From Symbiodinium natans (taxonomy: Eukaryota > Sar > Dinophyceae > Suessiales > Symbiodiniaceae), in contig CAJNDS010002534.1 of the NCBI GenBank assembly GCA_905221605.1, positions 142,501 through 204,500 of the forward strand: 62,000 nt of DNA, given 5' to 3'. The number at the start of each line of letters is the position of its first letter. Position 1 is the stretch's first letter. The notes below the pieces were generated by a model. The model did no database searches, was not told the origin of the DNA, and saw only the letters and a program-made list of their open reading frames with translations. Below, piece by piece: positions 36,941 through 47,900 of this stretch. The translations under genes were made by a program, and so were the position numbers.

Positions 36941-37324
36941 GTTTAGGGTTTAGGGTTTAGGGTTTAGGGTTTAGGGTTTAGGGTTTAGGGTTTAGGGTTT
37001 AGGGTTTAGGGTTTAGGGTTTAGGGTTTAGGGTTAGGTTTAGGGTTTAGGGTTTAGGGTTTAGGGTTTAGGGTTTAGGGTTTAGGGTTTAGGGTTTAGGG
37101 TTTAGGGTTTAGGGTTTAGGGTTTAGGGTTTAGGGTTTAGGGTTTAGGGTTTAGGGTTTTAGGGGGTTAGGGTAGGGTTATAGGGTTAGGGTTAGGGTTT
37201 AGGGTTTAGGGTTTAGGGTTTAGGGTTTAGGGTTTAGGGTTTAGGGTTTAGGGTTTAGGGTTTAGGGTTTAGGGTTTAGGGTTTAGGGTTTAGGGTTTAG
37301 GGTTTAGGGTTTAGGGTTTAGGGT
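36941..37324 (+). repeat. TTTAGGG array, about 50 copies in two blocks
   Basis: Interrupted by GGGGGTTAGGGTAGGGTTATAGGG near 37160-37195. Confidence 0.95.
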
Positions 37325-37330
37325 CAGGGC

Positions 37331-37611
37331 CGGGTCGAGGATCTGGCGGAGCCTGCGCTTCTTCTGCGTGCCGCAGGCGATCACCAAGAGGAGCATGGCC
37401 GAGACCTCCTCCTTCGACTTCTTGTCCCCAGCCGTCCTCGACATGAAACCTTGGCCAGCTGGCTGCGGAAGACGAGGCTTGTGGTGCCCACGGACTGCAT
37501 GATGACATCGTCCTCCGCGATGTCTTCTATGAAGTCCCGGTGCCGGGCCAGCAACCAGGAGGTCTGGTTGAGAGCGCTCCTCCAGACGTCCGAGAACTCG
37601 CTCCCCGCCAT
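37331..37611 (-). CDS. Exon block, possible 5' end of the kinase gene; two frames
   Basis: From an ATG at 37611 the frame reads MAGSEFSDVWRSALNQTSWL and continues to S-Q-L-A-K near 37,450. Coding-like sequence then resumes in another frame (D-K-K-S-K-E-E-V-S-A-M-L-L-L-V-I-A-C-G-T then Q-K-K-R-R) to a GC donor at 37330. A short intron (GT after ATGCA to GTCGAG, about 55 nt) would reconcile the frames; a one-base frameshift is the alternative. The preceding AG near 37630 could be a trans-splice acceptor. Its end is in phase with 36022-36056. Confidence 0.45.
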
Positions 37612-38394
37612 TGATGATGATCAGGAGGCCTGTAGACAGGTCTTGCTCCTTGATCGTAATCAAAAACAAAGTTTCTCGAAACTTAGTGCGGGTTTAGGGT
37701 TTAGGGTTTAGGGTTTAGGGTTTAGGGTTTAGGGTTTAGGGTTTAGGGTTTAGGGTTTAGGGTTTAGGGTTTAGGGTTTAGGGTTTAGGGTTTAGGGTTT
37801 AAGGTTTTCAGGCGGGCCAGGGCCGCTGCCCGAGGCCATTGCGGATCGTCGCCACCTCGGCTGCTCGCGGACGGGCTCCGGGCGTGGCTTAGGGTTTAGG
37901 GTTTAGGGTTTAGGGTTAAGGGTTTAGGGTTTCGGGTTTCGGGTTTAGGGGTTAGGGTTTAGGGTTTAGGGTTTAGGGTTTAGGGTTTAGGGTTTAGGGT
38001 TTAGGGTTTAGGGTTTAGGGTTTAGGGTTTAGGGTTTAGGGTTTAGGGTTTAGGGTTTAGGGGTTAGGGACCAACATGTGCGGACTCGGTCATGTACCCT
38101 CGGCCCTAAACCCCAAACCCTAAACTCCTAGCCCGGCCCCTTGAGGCATCGTATGCACTAACACGTAAAACCCTTGGGTGCAGAGTTTAGGATATTTCGG
38201 GCATAGGGTTGCCATGAACAACTCCAAACTCCACTAAACATCCTCAACCCATCCCCCCCCGCAACCCAAGCCCTAAACCCTAAACCCTCAACCCTAAACC
38301 CTAAACCCTAAACCCGAAACCCTAAACCCTAAACCCGAAACCCTAAACCCTAAACCCTAAACCCCCCCCCCCCCCCCGAAACATCCTCAGCTGC

Positions 38395-38455
38395 CGGCAC
38401 AGCTCCCCATGGCTCAGCGGCAGCAAGGCCGGCGCCCCCCACGCCGAGGGACAGC
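38395..38455 (-). CDS. Exon-like island, unassigned
   Basis: Two minus frames stay open (one reads E-R-C-P-S-A-W-G-A-P-A-L-L-P-L-S-H-G-E-L). Frame choice is not possible from this window. Confidence 0.25.
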
Positions 38456-38552
38456 GTTCATCTCTGGTGCCTTACTGGCTTAGGGTTTAGGGTTTAGGGT
38501 TTAGGGTTTAGGGTTTAGGGTTGCGGGTTGAGGGTTGAGGGCTGAGGGTTGA

Positions 38553-38925
<373 letters not shown>

Positions 38926-39108
38926 CCGCAAGCTTTGAGAGAAGAAAAGAAACTACAGCCCCCTAGCCGCCCCACACTGAGAGTGGGGAACCGACACCCT
39001 AAGCCCTCAAAACCCTGGGGGGGGAAAAAAACTTAAACCCTAAACCCCAAACCCTACACCCTAAACCCTAAACCCTAACCCCAAACCCTAAACCCTCCAC
39101 CGAGACGC

Positions 39109-39162
39109 CGGCAGGATGAAGCACATGGCCGGCATCAGAAGGAGGAGCTCTTTAAGCACGAA
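39109..39162 (-). CDS. Exon-like island encoding a hydrophobic helix
   Basis: 18 codons, FVLKELLLLMPAMCFILP, phase 0, AG acceptor and GC donor. It looks like a membrane segment; no partner exon identified. Confidence 0.4.
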
Positions 39163-39491
39163 CTAGGGTTTAGGGCTTAGGGTTTAGGGTTTAGGGTTGA
39201 GGGTTTAGGGTTTAGGGTTTAGGCTTTAGGGTTTAGGGTTTAGGGCTAAGGTTCAGGGGTTTGGGGTTTTAGGGCTGTGGGGCTGTTTGGGGGTGCAGGG
39301 TCTTTGCATCTAGGGCTTTGGGGTGCTTGGACCGTTTTTGGGGCTTTTATGGCTTGGGCCGGAGCATGCCTCCTGCTTCTCCTACCATCCCCTCAATAAG
39401 AGGGGGCCTGGGCGCGGCGGCAGCCAGAGCCCAGCATGCGCGCAGGGCTTAGGGGGGGTGCAGGCGTTTGGGGAGATTAGGATTTAGCTTT

Positions 39492-39634
39492 TAGGGTGTA
39501 AGGGTGTAAGGGCGTAGGGTGTAAGGGTGTAAGGGTGTAAGGGTGTAAGGGTGTAAGGGTGTAAGGGTGTAAGGGTGTAAGGGTGTAAGGGTGTAAGGGT
39601 GTAAGGGTGTAAGGGTGTAAGGGTGTAAGGGTGT
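39492..39634 (+). repeat. GTAAGGGT octamer array
   Basis: About 17 copies of GGGTGTAA, unlike the flanking heptamers. Confidence 0.95.
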
Positions 39635-39832
39635 GGGGTAATTAGGGGGTCAGGGTTGATCTAGGACATGGGCAAACCAAGCTGTGCATTGCAAAAAACA
39701 GGGGTAACCCCCTTATATACCCCAAATAGAATGGAATGCCCGTAATGGGACCCCAAAAAGGGCACCCCTATTTTCGGAAACCCCCAGCTTGCTCCCAAAT
39801 CCACTCAACGCCCCAAAACCCTAAACCCTACA

Positions 39833-39940
39833 GCCTTGGGATGTTCCCCCTTATACTAACAGTCCTTCCTAGGGAGTAAAGGGGGTACTACAATCCCGAT
39901 TAGGGACTGCTAGTAGAAGGGGGCACATCCCAAGCCATGG
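39833..39940. mobile_element. MITE family M1, best full-length copy
   Basis: About 108 bp, arms CTTGGGATGTTCCCCCTTAT / inverse with few mismatches. Confidence 0.85.
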
Positions 39941-41034
39941 CTTTAGTGGGTGAGAGTGCCCAAAGAAGGATTTGGCGGCATCATTCAGGGTTGTAGGGTT
40001 GCAGGTCTTGGGTATAAAGGGTGCTACAAGCCTTTGAGGGTGAGAGTTGGGGGTTTTGGGGGTTTTGGGGGTTTTGGGGTTTTGGGGGGTTTAGGGGGGT
40101 TTTGGAGGCTGGTGGGTGCCTTTCTAAGCGCAAAGGCCGTGAACCCCAAGCACAAAGTCGCCCTCTCGCGAAATGCGCCTCGATCGGTGCTCCGGCAACG
40201 GGGTGAGCTGCGATTGCGAGCCAGGAAACCACCTCTGTTCAACCGCAAGGCTTCAGGTTGAGGATTAAGGGTTTAGGGTTTAGGGTTTAGGGTTTAGGGT
40301 TGAGGGTTTAGGGTCTAGTATCGTGCTCCACGGCGTGAAGGCTTTGGGCTTAAGGTTCTCTCATGGCAGGGTGCGTTCGTGCCCGAGGCACCCAAATCTT
40401 GGCCTTTGGCGATCTTAGGGTTCTCTACCTCCCCAACTCCCTTTATGCAGGGCTTGGGGTTTAGGGTTTAGGGTTAAGGGTTTAGGGTTTAGGGTTTACG
40501 GTTTAGGGGTTAGGGTTTAGGGCTTAGGGCTTAGGGTTTTCTAACCCTAAAGAGGGTTTGACGGTGCTGGGGTTCAGGGGTTTGGCACCTCGGGGACGCC
40601 GGAATGTGATCGCAAACCGGACCCTTGACCGATTCCAGACCCTGAACCCTTTCAGGGTTTAGGGTTTAGGGTTTAGGGTTTAGGGTTCAGGGTTCAGGGT
40701 TTAGGGTTTAGGGTGTAGGGTTTAGGGTTTAGGGTTGAGACTTGAATATTGCGAGCTTCGCATTATCACACCCTGAACCCTCAACTAGGGTCATGGGGAG
40801 GCGTATAGAGATGCTGGGCCAAGCCCTAAACCCTCATCCCTAAACCCTAAACCCTACGCCCTAAACCCTAAACCCTACACCCTAAAACCCTAAACCCTAC
40901 ACCCTACACCCTACACCCTAAACCCTAAACCCTAAACCCTAAACCCTAAACCCTAAACCCGAAGTGCCCACAACCAAGCAGCTCCGGGGCCCCCCACGAA
41001 GCAGGCGCGCATGCCCGGCCGGGGCCGAGCCATT

Positions 41035-41178
41035 GCCGTAGGCTTCTTTGTTGTGTTTACCCCTACAACTCTCAACCCCCAAAAAGTTACTTAGGGGTTG
41101 TAGATTGCCGTAGGCTTCTTTGTTGTGTTTACCACTACAACTCTCAACCCCCAAAAAGTTACTTAGGGGTTGTAGATT
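41035..41178. repeat. 72-bp tandem duplication
   Basis: Two copies differing at about one base (ACCCCTAC / ACCACTAC); each contains CTACAACTC...GGGGTTGTAG inverted arms. Confidence 0.93.
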
Positions 41179-41444
41179 TCTAGGGTGTTTGGTTTAGGGG
41201 GGCTTTTAGGGAGGCGTTGAAGATGTTTCAGCTCGGTTTTTGGGGTTTTTTTGGTGGGGGCCCTCAGGATATTTTCGGGCCGCTGGAGGGATCTCCGCAG
41301 GGTTGGAGGGAGTTGGGCTCCGGGGTTGTTCCGTAAACCCTAAACGCTATACCCTATACCCTAAACCCTAAACCCTAGCCCTAAACCCTAAACCCTAGCC
41401 CTAAACCCTAAGCCCTTTTGATTCAACCTGAACCTGAAGCCGCT

Positions 41445-41520
41445 ACATGAGGTGATGAGGCTCATGCACTTCGAGAGGTCTCCCAGGGGCCACAGAGCCG
41501 GGTGTTGCGGTTCCGTGCCG
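41445..41520 (-). CDS. Exon-like island, unassigned
   Basis: Minus frame A-L-W-P-L-G-D-L-S-K-C-M-S-L-I-T-S between telomere arrays. No domain recognised; splice borders not fixed. Confidence 0.25.
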
Positions 41521-41639
41521 CGGGTGCTTTCGGGTTTTGGGGCTTTAGGATTTAGGGTTTAGGTTTTAGGGTTTAGGGTTTAGGGTTTAGGGTTTAGGGT
41601 TTAGGGTTGGGTTTAGGGTTTTTTTTTTTAACTGGAATC

Positions 41640-42660
41640 ACCTTGGTCGGGCGGAGCGTTCTCGCTCTCCAGTGGTGAAACAGGGGCATGAGGTTGGCAC
41701 GAGCACGGCCCCCCTTCCTTCCAACAACACGACTCCCACATACATCGAAAACACTCGGGGAACACTTGGGAACCTGGGGCCACGAGGTCAGCACAGACGG
41801 CTCACCCCTCCCAGACGGCAGCGGATTCCTGGGGCCACGAAGTCAGCATAGGCTCACCCCCTCCCAGACGGCAGCTAGAAGGTGTTATAACTCGGAACAG
41901 TCGCACCTATAAGTCCATGACGCTCAGCATCACATATTTGGAGAATTGAAAATCTGTACAGCGGCTCAGTCTGACTCAAGGGAGGAGCGTCACATCGTTC
42001 TCATTCACATCGGTGAGCGAGGAAGGGGCTACGACCCTTGCACTGACGAGGAGGAAGGGGCTACGACCCATGCACTGATACGTCTCCGACCCTTCACGTC
42101 ACGTTTGTCGGTCACCTCCCCAATGCCCAGCTCACTGTCCGAAGCTTTCTCCGTGGACGACGGCCCATCCACCTCCACCATATCAACCACCACCATGCCA
42201 GGAAGAAAACCTCCACAGCGTTCCTGCCACAATCTCGGACTGGTAGTTGCAGGCCTCCACCACCCAGCAAGCAGGCATTTGAGGAAGTGCTCCACCCCCT
42301 CCACATTTCCTCCCTCCTCCATGCCCACAATCCGCCAATATCACGTCCACTCCCAGGCCCTCGGCAGTCTCCCAGCGTACACGTACACCCTCACCTCGTC
42401 GTCACCGTCCAGCGTACACGTAGCTCGTCTCAACCTCGTCCGCGTAGGCCGCCCAAACCAATGAGATAGCTGAGCCCAATCTCCCCAAGAAACACCAAAT
42501 AGCGGCAGCGGTTCACGAGGTGCAGCAAACTCACCGAAGACGGAGAAGACAACCTCCACGGAAAATCGGCACCAAGTCACGAACGTCCAGTTCACGAAGC
42601 CCCCCAGGTAGAAAGAGGACGAAAGGAAACACCAAGCACACCCCTCCTTTAAGCCAAATC
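41640..42660. other. 1-kb telomere-free block, unidentified
   Basis: Overlapping ORFs on both strands (172 codons on +, 99 and 84 on -) with no recognised domain. Contains short direct duplications at about 41775/41826 (50 bp) and 42024/42054 (GGGGCTACGACCC). Could be an inserted element or spacer. Confidence 0.4.
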
Positions 42661-43257
42661 CTTGAGCAGGGTTTAGGGTTTAGGGTTCAGGGTTTAGGGT
42701 TTAGGGGTTAGGGGTTAGGGGTTAGGGTCAAAAGCTTTGGGGGAATGTGGGGCTGAAGGAGATTTGGCCTACCTTAACCCTGGACCCGAAACCCTAAACC
42801 CCAAACCCCCAACCCTTGACCCGTGAACCCTATCCATCACCCGAAACCCTAAACCACCTGAACCCTAAATAGTTCCTAACCTTAAACCCCAAAGACCCTA
42901 GACCCCAAAGCCCAAACCTGAAATCCTGAAAAACCCTACAACCCTTAAAAAGGCAAAGCAGACAGAATCCCAACAGTAGGCGGTTGGCTCCTAGGCAACA
43001 AAGGGCGTTTTGGCTTCAACCCCAAAACGTTTTAGTCGTAAACCCCTAAACCCTTGATTGAAAGATGGAAAATGAAATCGTCTCTTGTTGTCTACTATGT
43101 TGAAAGTTTTGGGTCTTTGGAGTTTAGGGTTTAGGGGTTTAGGGCTTTGGGGTTTTGGGGTTTGGTTTTAGGGTAGTTGTTTTTGGGCTCAGGGGGCTTC
43201 GGGGGCTTGGGGGTTTAGACTTGCACACTGTATCCTTTAAGGAATATCTAGGGGTTT

Positions 43258-43378
43258 TGTACCTTGGACCCTTAAGGTCCGTACCCCTTGGGTTTTGGGG
43301 AACCTTTCGAAAGATCCTGAAGGTAGTAGAAGGGCCATACTAGGAGTACATGAGGGGAAACCTCAGGGGCTACCCTAA
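43258..43378. mobile_element. MITE family M4 copy
   Basis: Same order of blocks as 32978-33116 with about 75-80% identity by eye. Confidence 0.65.
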
Positions 43379-43386
43379 ACCCTAAA

Positions 43387-43481
43387 CCCTGAACCGAGTC
43401 TTTAATCCCTTGGGAATCAGTCGCTCGGATGGGCTGCGGTAGGCCCTGCTGCCATCGTAATCAGTCCCATTGCGACGGAAC
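43387..43481 (-). CDS. Exon-like island, unassigned
   Basis: Open on minus: F-R-R-N-G-T-D-Y-D-G-S-R-A-Y-R-S-P-S-E-R-L-I-P-K-G-L-K, after an AAAG. The borders are uncertain. Confidence 0.3.
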
Positions 43482-43795
43482 TTTGGTGTAGGGCTTAGGG
43501 TTTAGGGCTTGGGTTTAAGGGCTTAGGGCTTAGGGCTTAGGGTTTCAGGTTTAGGGTTTAGGGTTTAGGGTTTAGGGCTTAGAGCTTAGGGTTTCGGGTT
43601 TAGGGCTTAGTGAGGTTAGCGTGGAAGCGCGTAGGGTTTAGGGCTGAAGGGCTGCCAGCTTAGGAGCTTAGAGGTTTAGGGTGTGTCGCCCCAGGCCCAC
43701 GCCGGGTTTATAGGGTTCTTAAGGTTTAGGGTTTAGGGTTTAGGGTTAAGGGTTAAGATTTTAGGGGTTACGGTTAAGGTTTAGGGTAAGGGAGT

Positions 43796-43910
43796 TCAGG
43801 TGGGGTAGGTACCTCAGGGAAGCTTGGGGAGTCGTAGGGAGTACTGGGGAGTATTCGGGAACCTTGGGTTTTTTTTTCCCCCTGCTTGAACCCACCGCCC
43901 TTAAGAAGCT
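43796..43910. mobile_element. MITE family M7 copy
   Basis: Shares GGGAGTACTGGGGAGTATT and AACCTTGG with 15124-15245. Confidence 0.6.
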
Positions 43911-44628
43911 AAAGGGTTTAGGGTTTAGGGTTGAGGGTTGAGGGTTGAGGGTTGAGGGTTTAGGGTTTAGGGTTTAGGGTTTAGGGTTTAGGATTTAGGG
44001 TTTAGGGTTTAGGGTTTAGGGTTTAGGGTTTAGGGTTTGCACGAGCAGCTTTTTTCCCAGATCAGAGTAGGCTCATTGGCTGGTGTTGCGCAGATTGCTA
44101 CGGCAAAGATATGGGGGCACCTGAATCCCAGACCTAAAACCCTTTAAAGGTTAAAAGGTTTAGGTTTCAAGGTTTAGGGTTTAGGGTTTAGGGTTTAGGG
44201 TTTAGGGTTTAGGGTTTCGGGTTTCGGGTTTAGGGTTTCGGGTTTAGGGTTTCGGGTTCCAAGAAAGCCTTGACACCGACACCCAAGAAACAACACCTAG
44301 GCCCTGTGACCCCCTAAACCCTACACCCCAAACCCAAAAACTCTTTGGGTAGTTTCATGGTCCCTTAGTAAGGGCCCTTAAAAGAGGACCCCTTATCCTA
44401 CCCCTTATGTACCCTATACAACCCGGAGAACCCGACGGCCCCTACATCAGAACCCTTTAAAGAGGGTAAGGTTCCATATTCAGTGCCCATATAATTACCC
44501 TAAACCCTAAACCCTAAACCCTATAAGCACTCTTATAGGCGCTTCAGGCACGACCAAGCCGGGTTTAGGGTTATAAGGTCCAGGGGCTCGGGTTTCGGGT
44601 TACAAGGTCGTCCCTGAAGCAAAGTCAC

Positions 44629-44686
44629 CGCGCAGCCCCGACGTCTTCACCGCGCAGTAGCCGGGCACTTGGGTAGGGGACCGCAC
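44629..44686 (-). CDS. Exon-like island, unassigned
   Basis: Encodes VRSPTQVPGYCAVKTSGLR; AAG|G acceptor, GTGACT donor. It does not join the SAP exon in phase, so it is either a separate gene or needs a missing exon. Confidence 0.4.
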
Positions 44687-44953
44687 CTTCTTTCCACCAC
44701 CACTCGGCTTAGGGCTTAGGGCTTCGGGCATCGGGTTTGCGGGGCCTAGTTGGGTTTAGGAGGCCTCAACCCAAATCCCCCTTAAACCCCTCAACCCTGA
44801 ACCCTCGACCCTAAACCCGAAACCCGAAACCCTAAACCCGAAACCCTAAACCCCAAACCCCAAACCCTAAACCCTAAACCCTAAACCCCAAACCTTAAAC
44901 CCCAAACCCTAAACCCTAAACCCTAAACCTGACAGAGGCCCGCAACCTGCAGG

Positions 44954-47900
44954 TCACTGCTTGGCGATGGCTTCAAGGAGCCGGGCCTGCAGGTCCGCCT
45001 GGCTGCTTTTTTTGGGGGTTTAGGGTCTGGGGTTTAGGGTTTAGGGTTCAGGGGGGTTAGGGTTCAGGGTTTAGGGTTTGGGGTTTAGGGTTTAGGGTTT
45101 GGGGTTTAGGGTTTAGGAGCGATTTAGGGTGCTTAGGGTTAAAGGTTCAGGGTTTGGGGTTAGGGTTAGGGGGATGTTGGGGTGATGTTGGGGGTTTTGG
45201 GGGTTTCGGGAGTTGGGGAGTTTGGGTTTATGGGTCCATGAAAGTGGGGAAGGTAACGCCTTGCAAAAACCCTCTGTTAAGCAATCCCTCCTCAGACCCC
45301 TGAAGCCCTAAAAATGAACCCTACCCGAAACCCTGAACCTTACACCCCCAAGACCCTAAAGACCCTGAGCCCATAACCCCAAGCAACTCAGCTTTGAAGA
45401 GCACTGAGGCCCCCCCATTTGAGCCCTCCTGACTCATACAAACACACAAAACATGACCCAAACCACTCGAACCTCAACCATAACCAAGATTACAAAAAGT
45501 TCTTCTGCTTACAAGACTTTTCTTCGAACTTAACACCCAAACCGACTGCGGCCTGAACCTTGAACTAGCAAGACCTCCCATGATGGCCCTTGCGAACAAA
45601 CCTTCAAGCCTTAAACCCAATCATTGAAAAGCGCCGTAAAGCAAGCCCTAAAGACAAGGGAAAGGACTGCTGTGAGGTGGAGCTTTATGCATGTTTTGTA
45701 TGAATTTTCCATGCTGTAGTACAATGTTAAATGTTGTACTCTGCTACCCTTCACAAGTTGAACCCTAGGCCCTTAAACATTTGGGCCTGGAGCCTTTGAA
45801 CTCATCTCACCTGTTTCAGAACACAAGGGGGTTTACGAAAATAGGGGACCCGCAAAATAGACCCCAAATAGTAAGATCCCCGTAGAATAAGGACCTGTAA
45901 CAAGCAACCCAAATGTCGGAACCCCCCATATTCGCCACAGGAGTCTGGACAAGCAGGAAAGATCCTACGTGGTCTCCTTCCTGCCTTCCAACCGGCAGCC
46001 TCCTGCGGATGCTCGGAATTTGCCCCAAGCTTCACTAGCCAAAACCCGGGAAAAAAAAAAAAAAAAAACGATAAACCTACTACTACACCCTCAACCCTAT
46101 AACCCTCAACCCTGAACCCTGAACCCTAAACTCCAAGCCGGTTGAACCCTAACCCTAAACCCTAGCCCTAAACCCTAAACGCCTTAGAAGGGAACCCCAA
46201 ATCCTAAACCCTAAACCCCAGCAGCGCCTTGAGGCCGCCCACCTTGAGCCCCGCCGTTCGGAGGACGTCCTTGAGCTCGCGGACCTGAGGAGGGTTTAGG
46301 GTTTAGGGTTTAGGGTTTAGGGTTTAGGGTTTGGGGTTGAGGGTTTAGGGTTTAAGGTTTAGGGTTTAGAGTTTAGGGTTTAAGGTTTAGAGTTTAGGGT
46401 TTGGTGTTTAGGGTTGAGGGTTTAGTGTTTATTGAGGGTTTAGGGTTTAGGGTTCAGGGTTTAGGGTTTAGGGATTAGACTCTAAACCCTAAACCTGAAC
46501 CCTAAATGCTAAGCCCTCGAATCCTGAACTTGATGCCTGCACGTTTTTTGTGTCGTTTTTTCTAAAGGTGTTGCAATCGTTTCCATATGTTTGTTTATTG
46601 TCAGGGTTTATGCTTTGTTTGTACGTAGGTGTTGCACTGCTTTTCGGTTTTTGGCTTTTTGCTTGCTTGTCTTGGGTGGCTTTCGTGGTCTGAAGTTCCG
46701 TCTTCCGAAACCCTAAACCCTAAACCCTAAAGGCCCTAGAAGCCCCTAGGCAACTGGCCTTCATACTGGCGACTTCGTCCGCCGTTGGCAGCTCGGCACC
46801 TTGCGTGTCTCATGGGTCGGGCTGTTGTTGGCTTTAGGTTTTGGGGGTTTAGGGTTTAGGGTTTGGGGTTTGGAGTTTAGGGTTTAGGGTTTAGGGTTTA
46901 GGGTTTAGGGTTTAGGGCTTCTGGACTCTGAGGTTTGGGGCTGGTAGGGTTTTTGCATGTTGCCCTGTTGGGATGCACCAGTGTTGAGGCGGCACTCGCC
47001 TCAGGTTATAAGTACAGTTGTAAGTACAGTTTTCCATTAGGTTCTGTTTGGGTTTAGGGTTTCAGGGTTTGCAAGTACAATTATAAGTACAGTTATAAGT
47101 ACAGTTGTTCCACTAAGTTTTGTTGGGGGTTTCAGGTTTCAGGGTTTTAGGGTTTAGGGGTTTTGGGATAATGAAAGTATGACTTCAACATTTTGTCCGG
47201 GTTCAGGGTTCAGGGTTTCGGGTATAATCTAGGGGCCTGAATAATTAATTGGAATAGGTTTGGGGGGGGGGGGTTATAGTAGTATGTTTCTAAAGGGACC
47301 CTAAGGGACTACTGTTACTAGTAATTATGCCGACCCCTTAAAGTAAGGTATTCCGTCTTCCTAAACCAAGAACCCTAAACCCGAAACCCTAAACCTTACC
47401 CTTCTCATAGGCTTCCTGATCTTGGAACTCCCCTGTGAGGGTTGAGGGCCCGAAGCCTAAACCTAAACCCTAAACCCTGAACCCTAAACCCTAAACCCCT
47501 AACCCTCTAAACCCCTAAACCCCTAAACCCCTAAACCCCTAAACCCCTAAACCCCTAAACCCCCTAAATCCTGAACCACTAGGCTCTATTCCCAAAAGCC
47601 GAAACACCCTAAACAATAAACCCTGGACCCTAAACCCTGGCCTTCTATGGGGATGTTGTTGGCCTTCCGGACGGCGTCGTCCTCCGAGCGAGGGGTTTGG
47701 GGTTGGGGTGTAGGGTGTAGGGTTTAGGGTATAGGGTTGAGGGTTTAGGGTTGTCGTCCGGAAGAAAGAACTACAGTCATCACTGTCTATTTCGGGTTTA
47801 GGGTTTAGGGTTGAGGGTTGAGGGTTAAGGTTTAGGGTTTTGCCTACGACATTATCTCCAAACACCTCATGTCGTGCCGATTCGAAACATGAAAGCTGCT

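Noticed and set aside
41946-42464. 172-codon plus ORF as a gene
   Set aside because: No domain, overlapping minus ORFs of similar length, proline/serine-rich and repeat-containing; kept only as an unidentified block.
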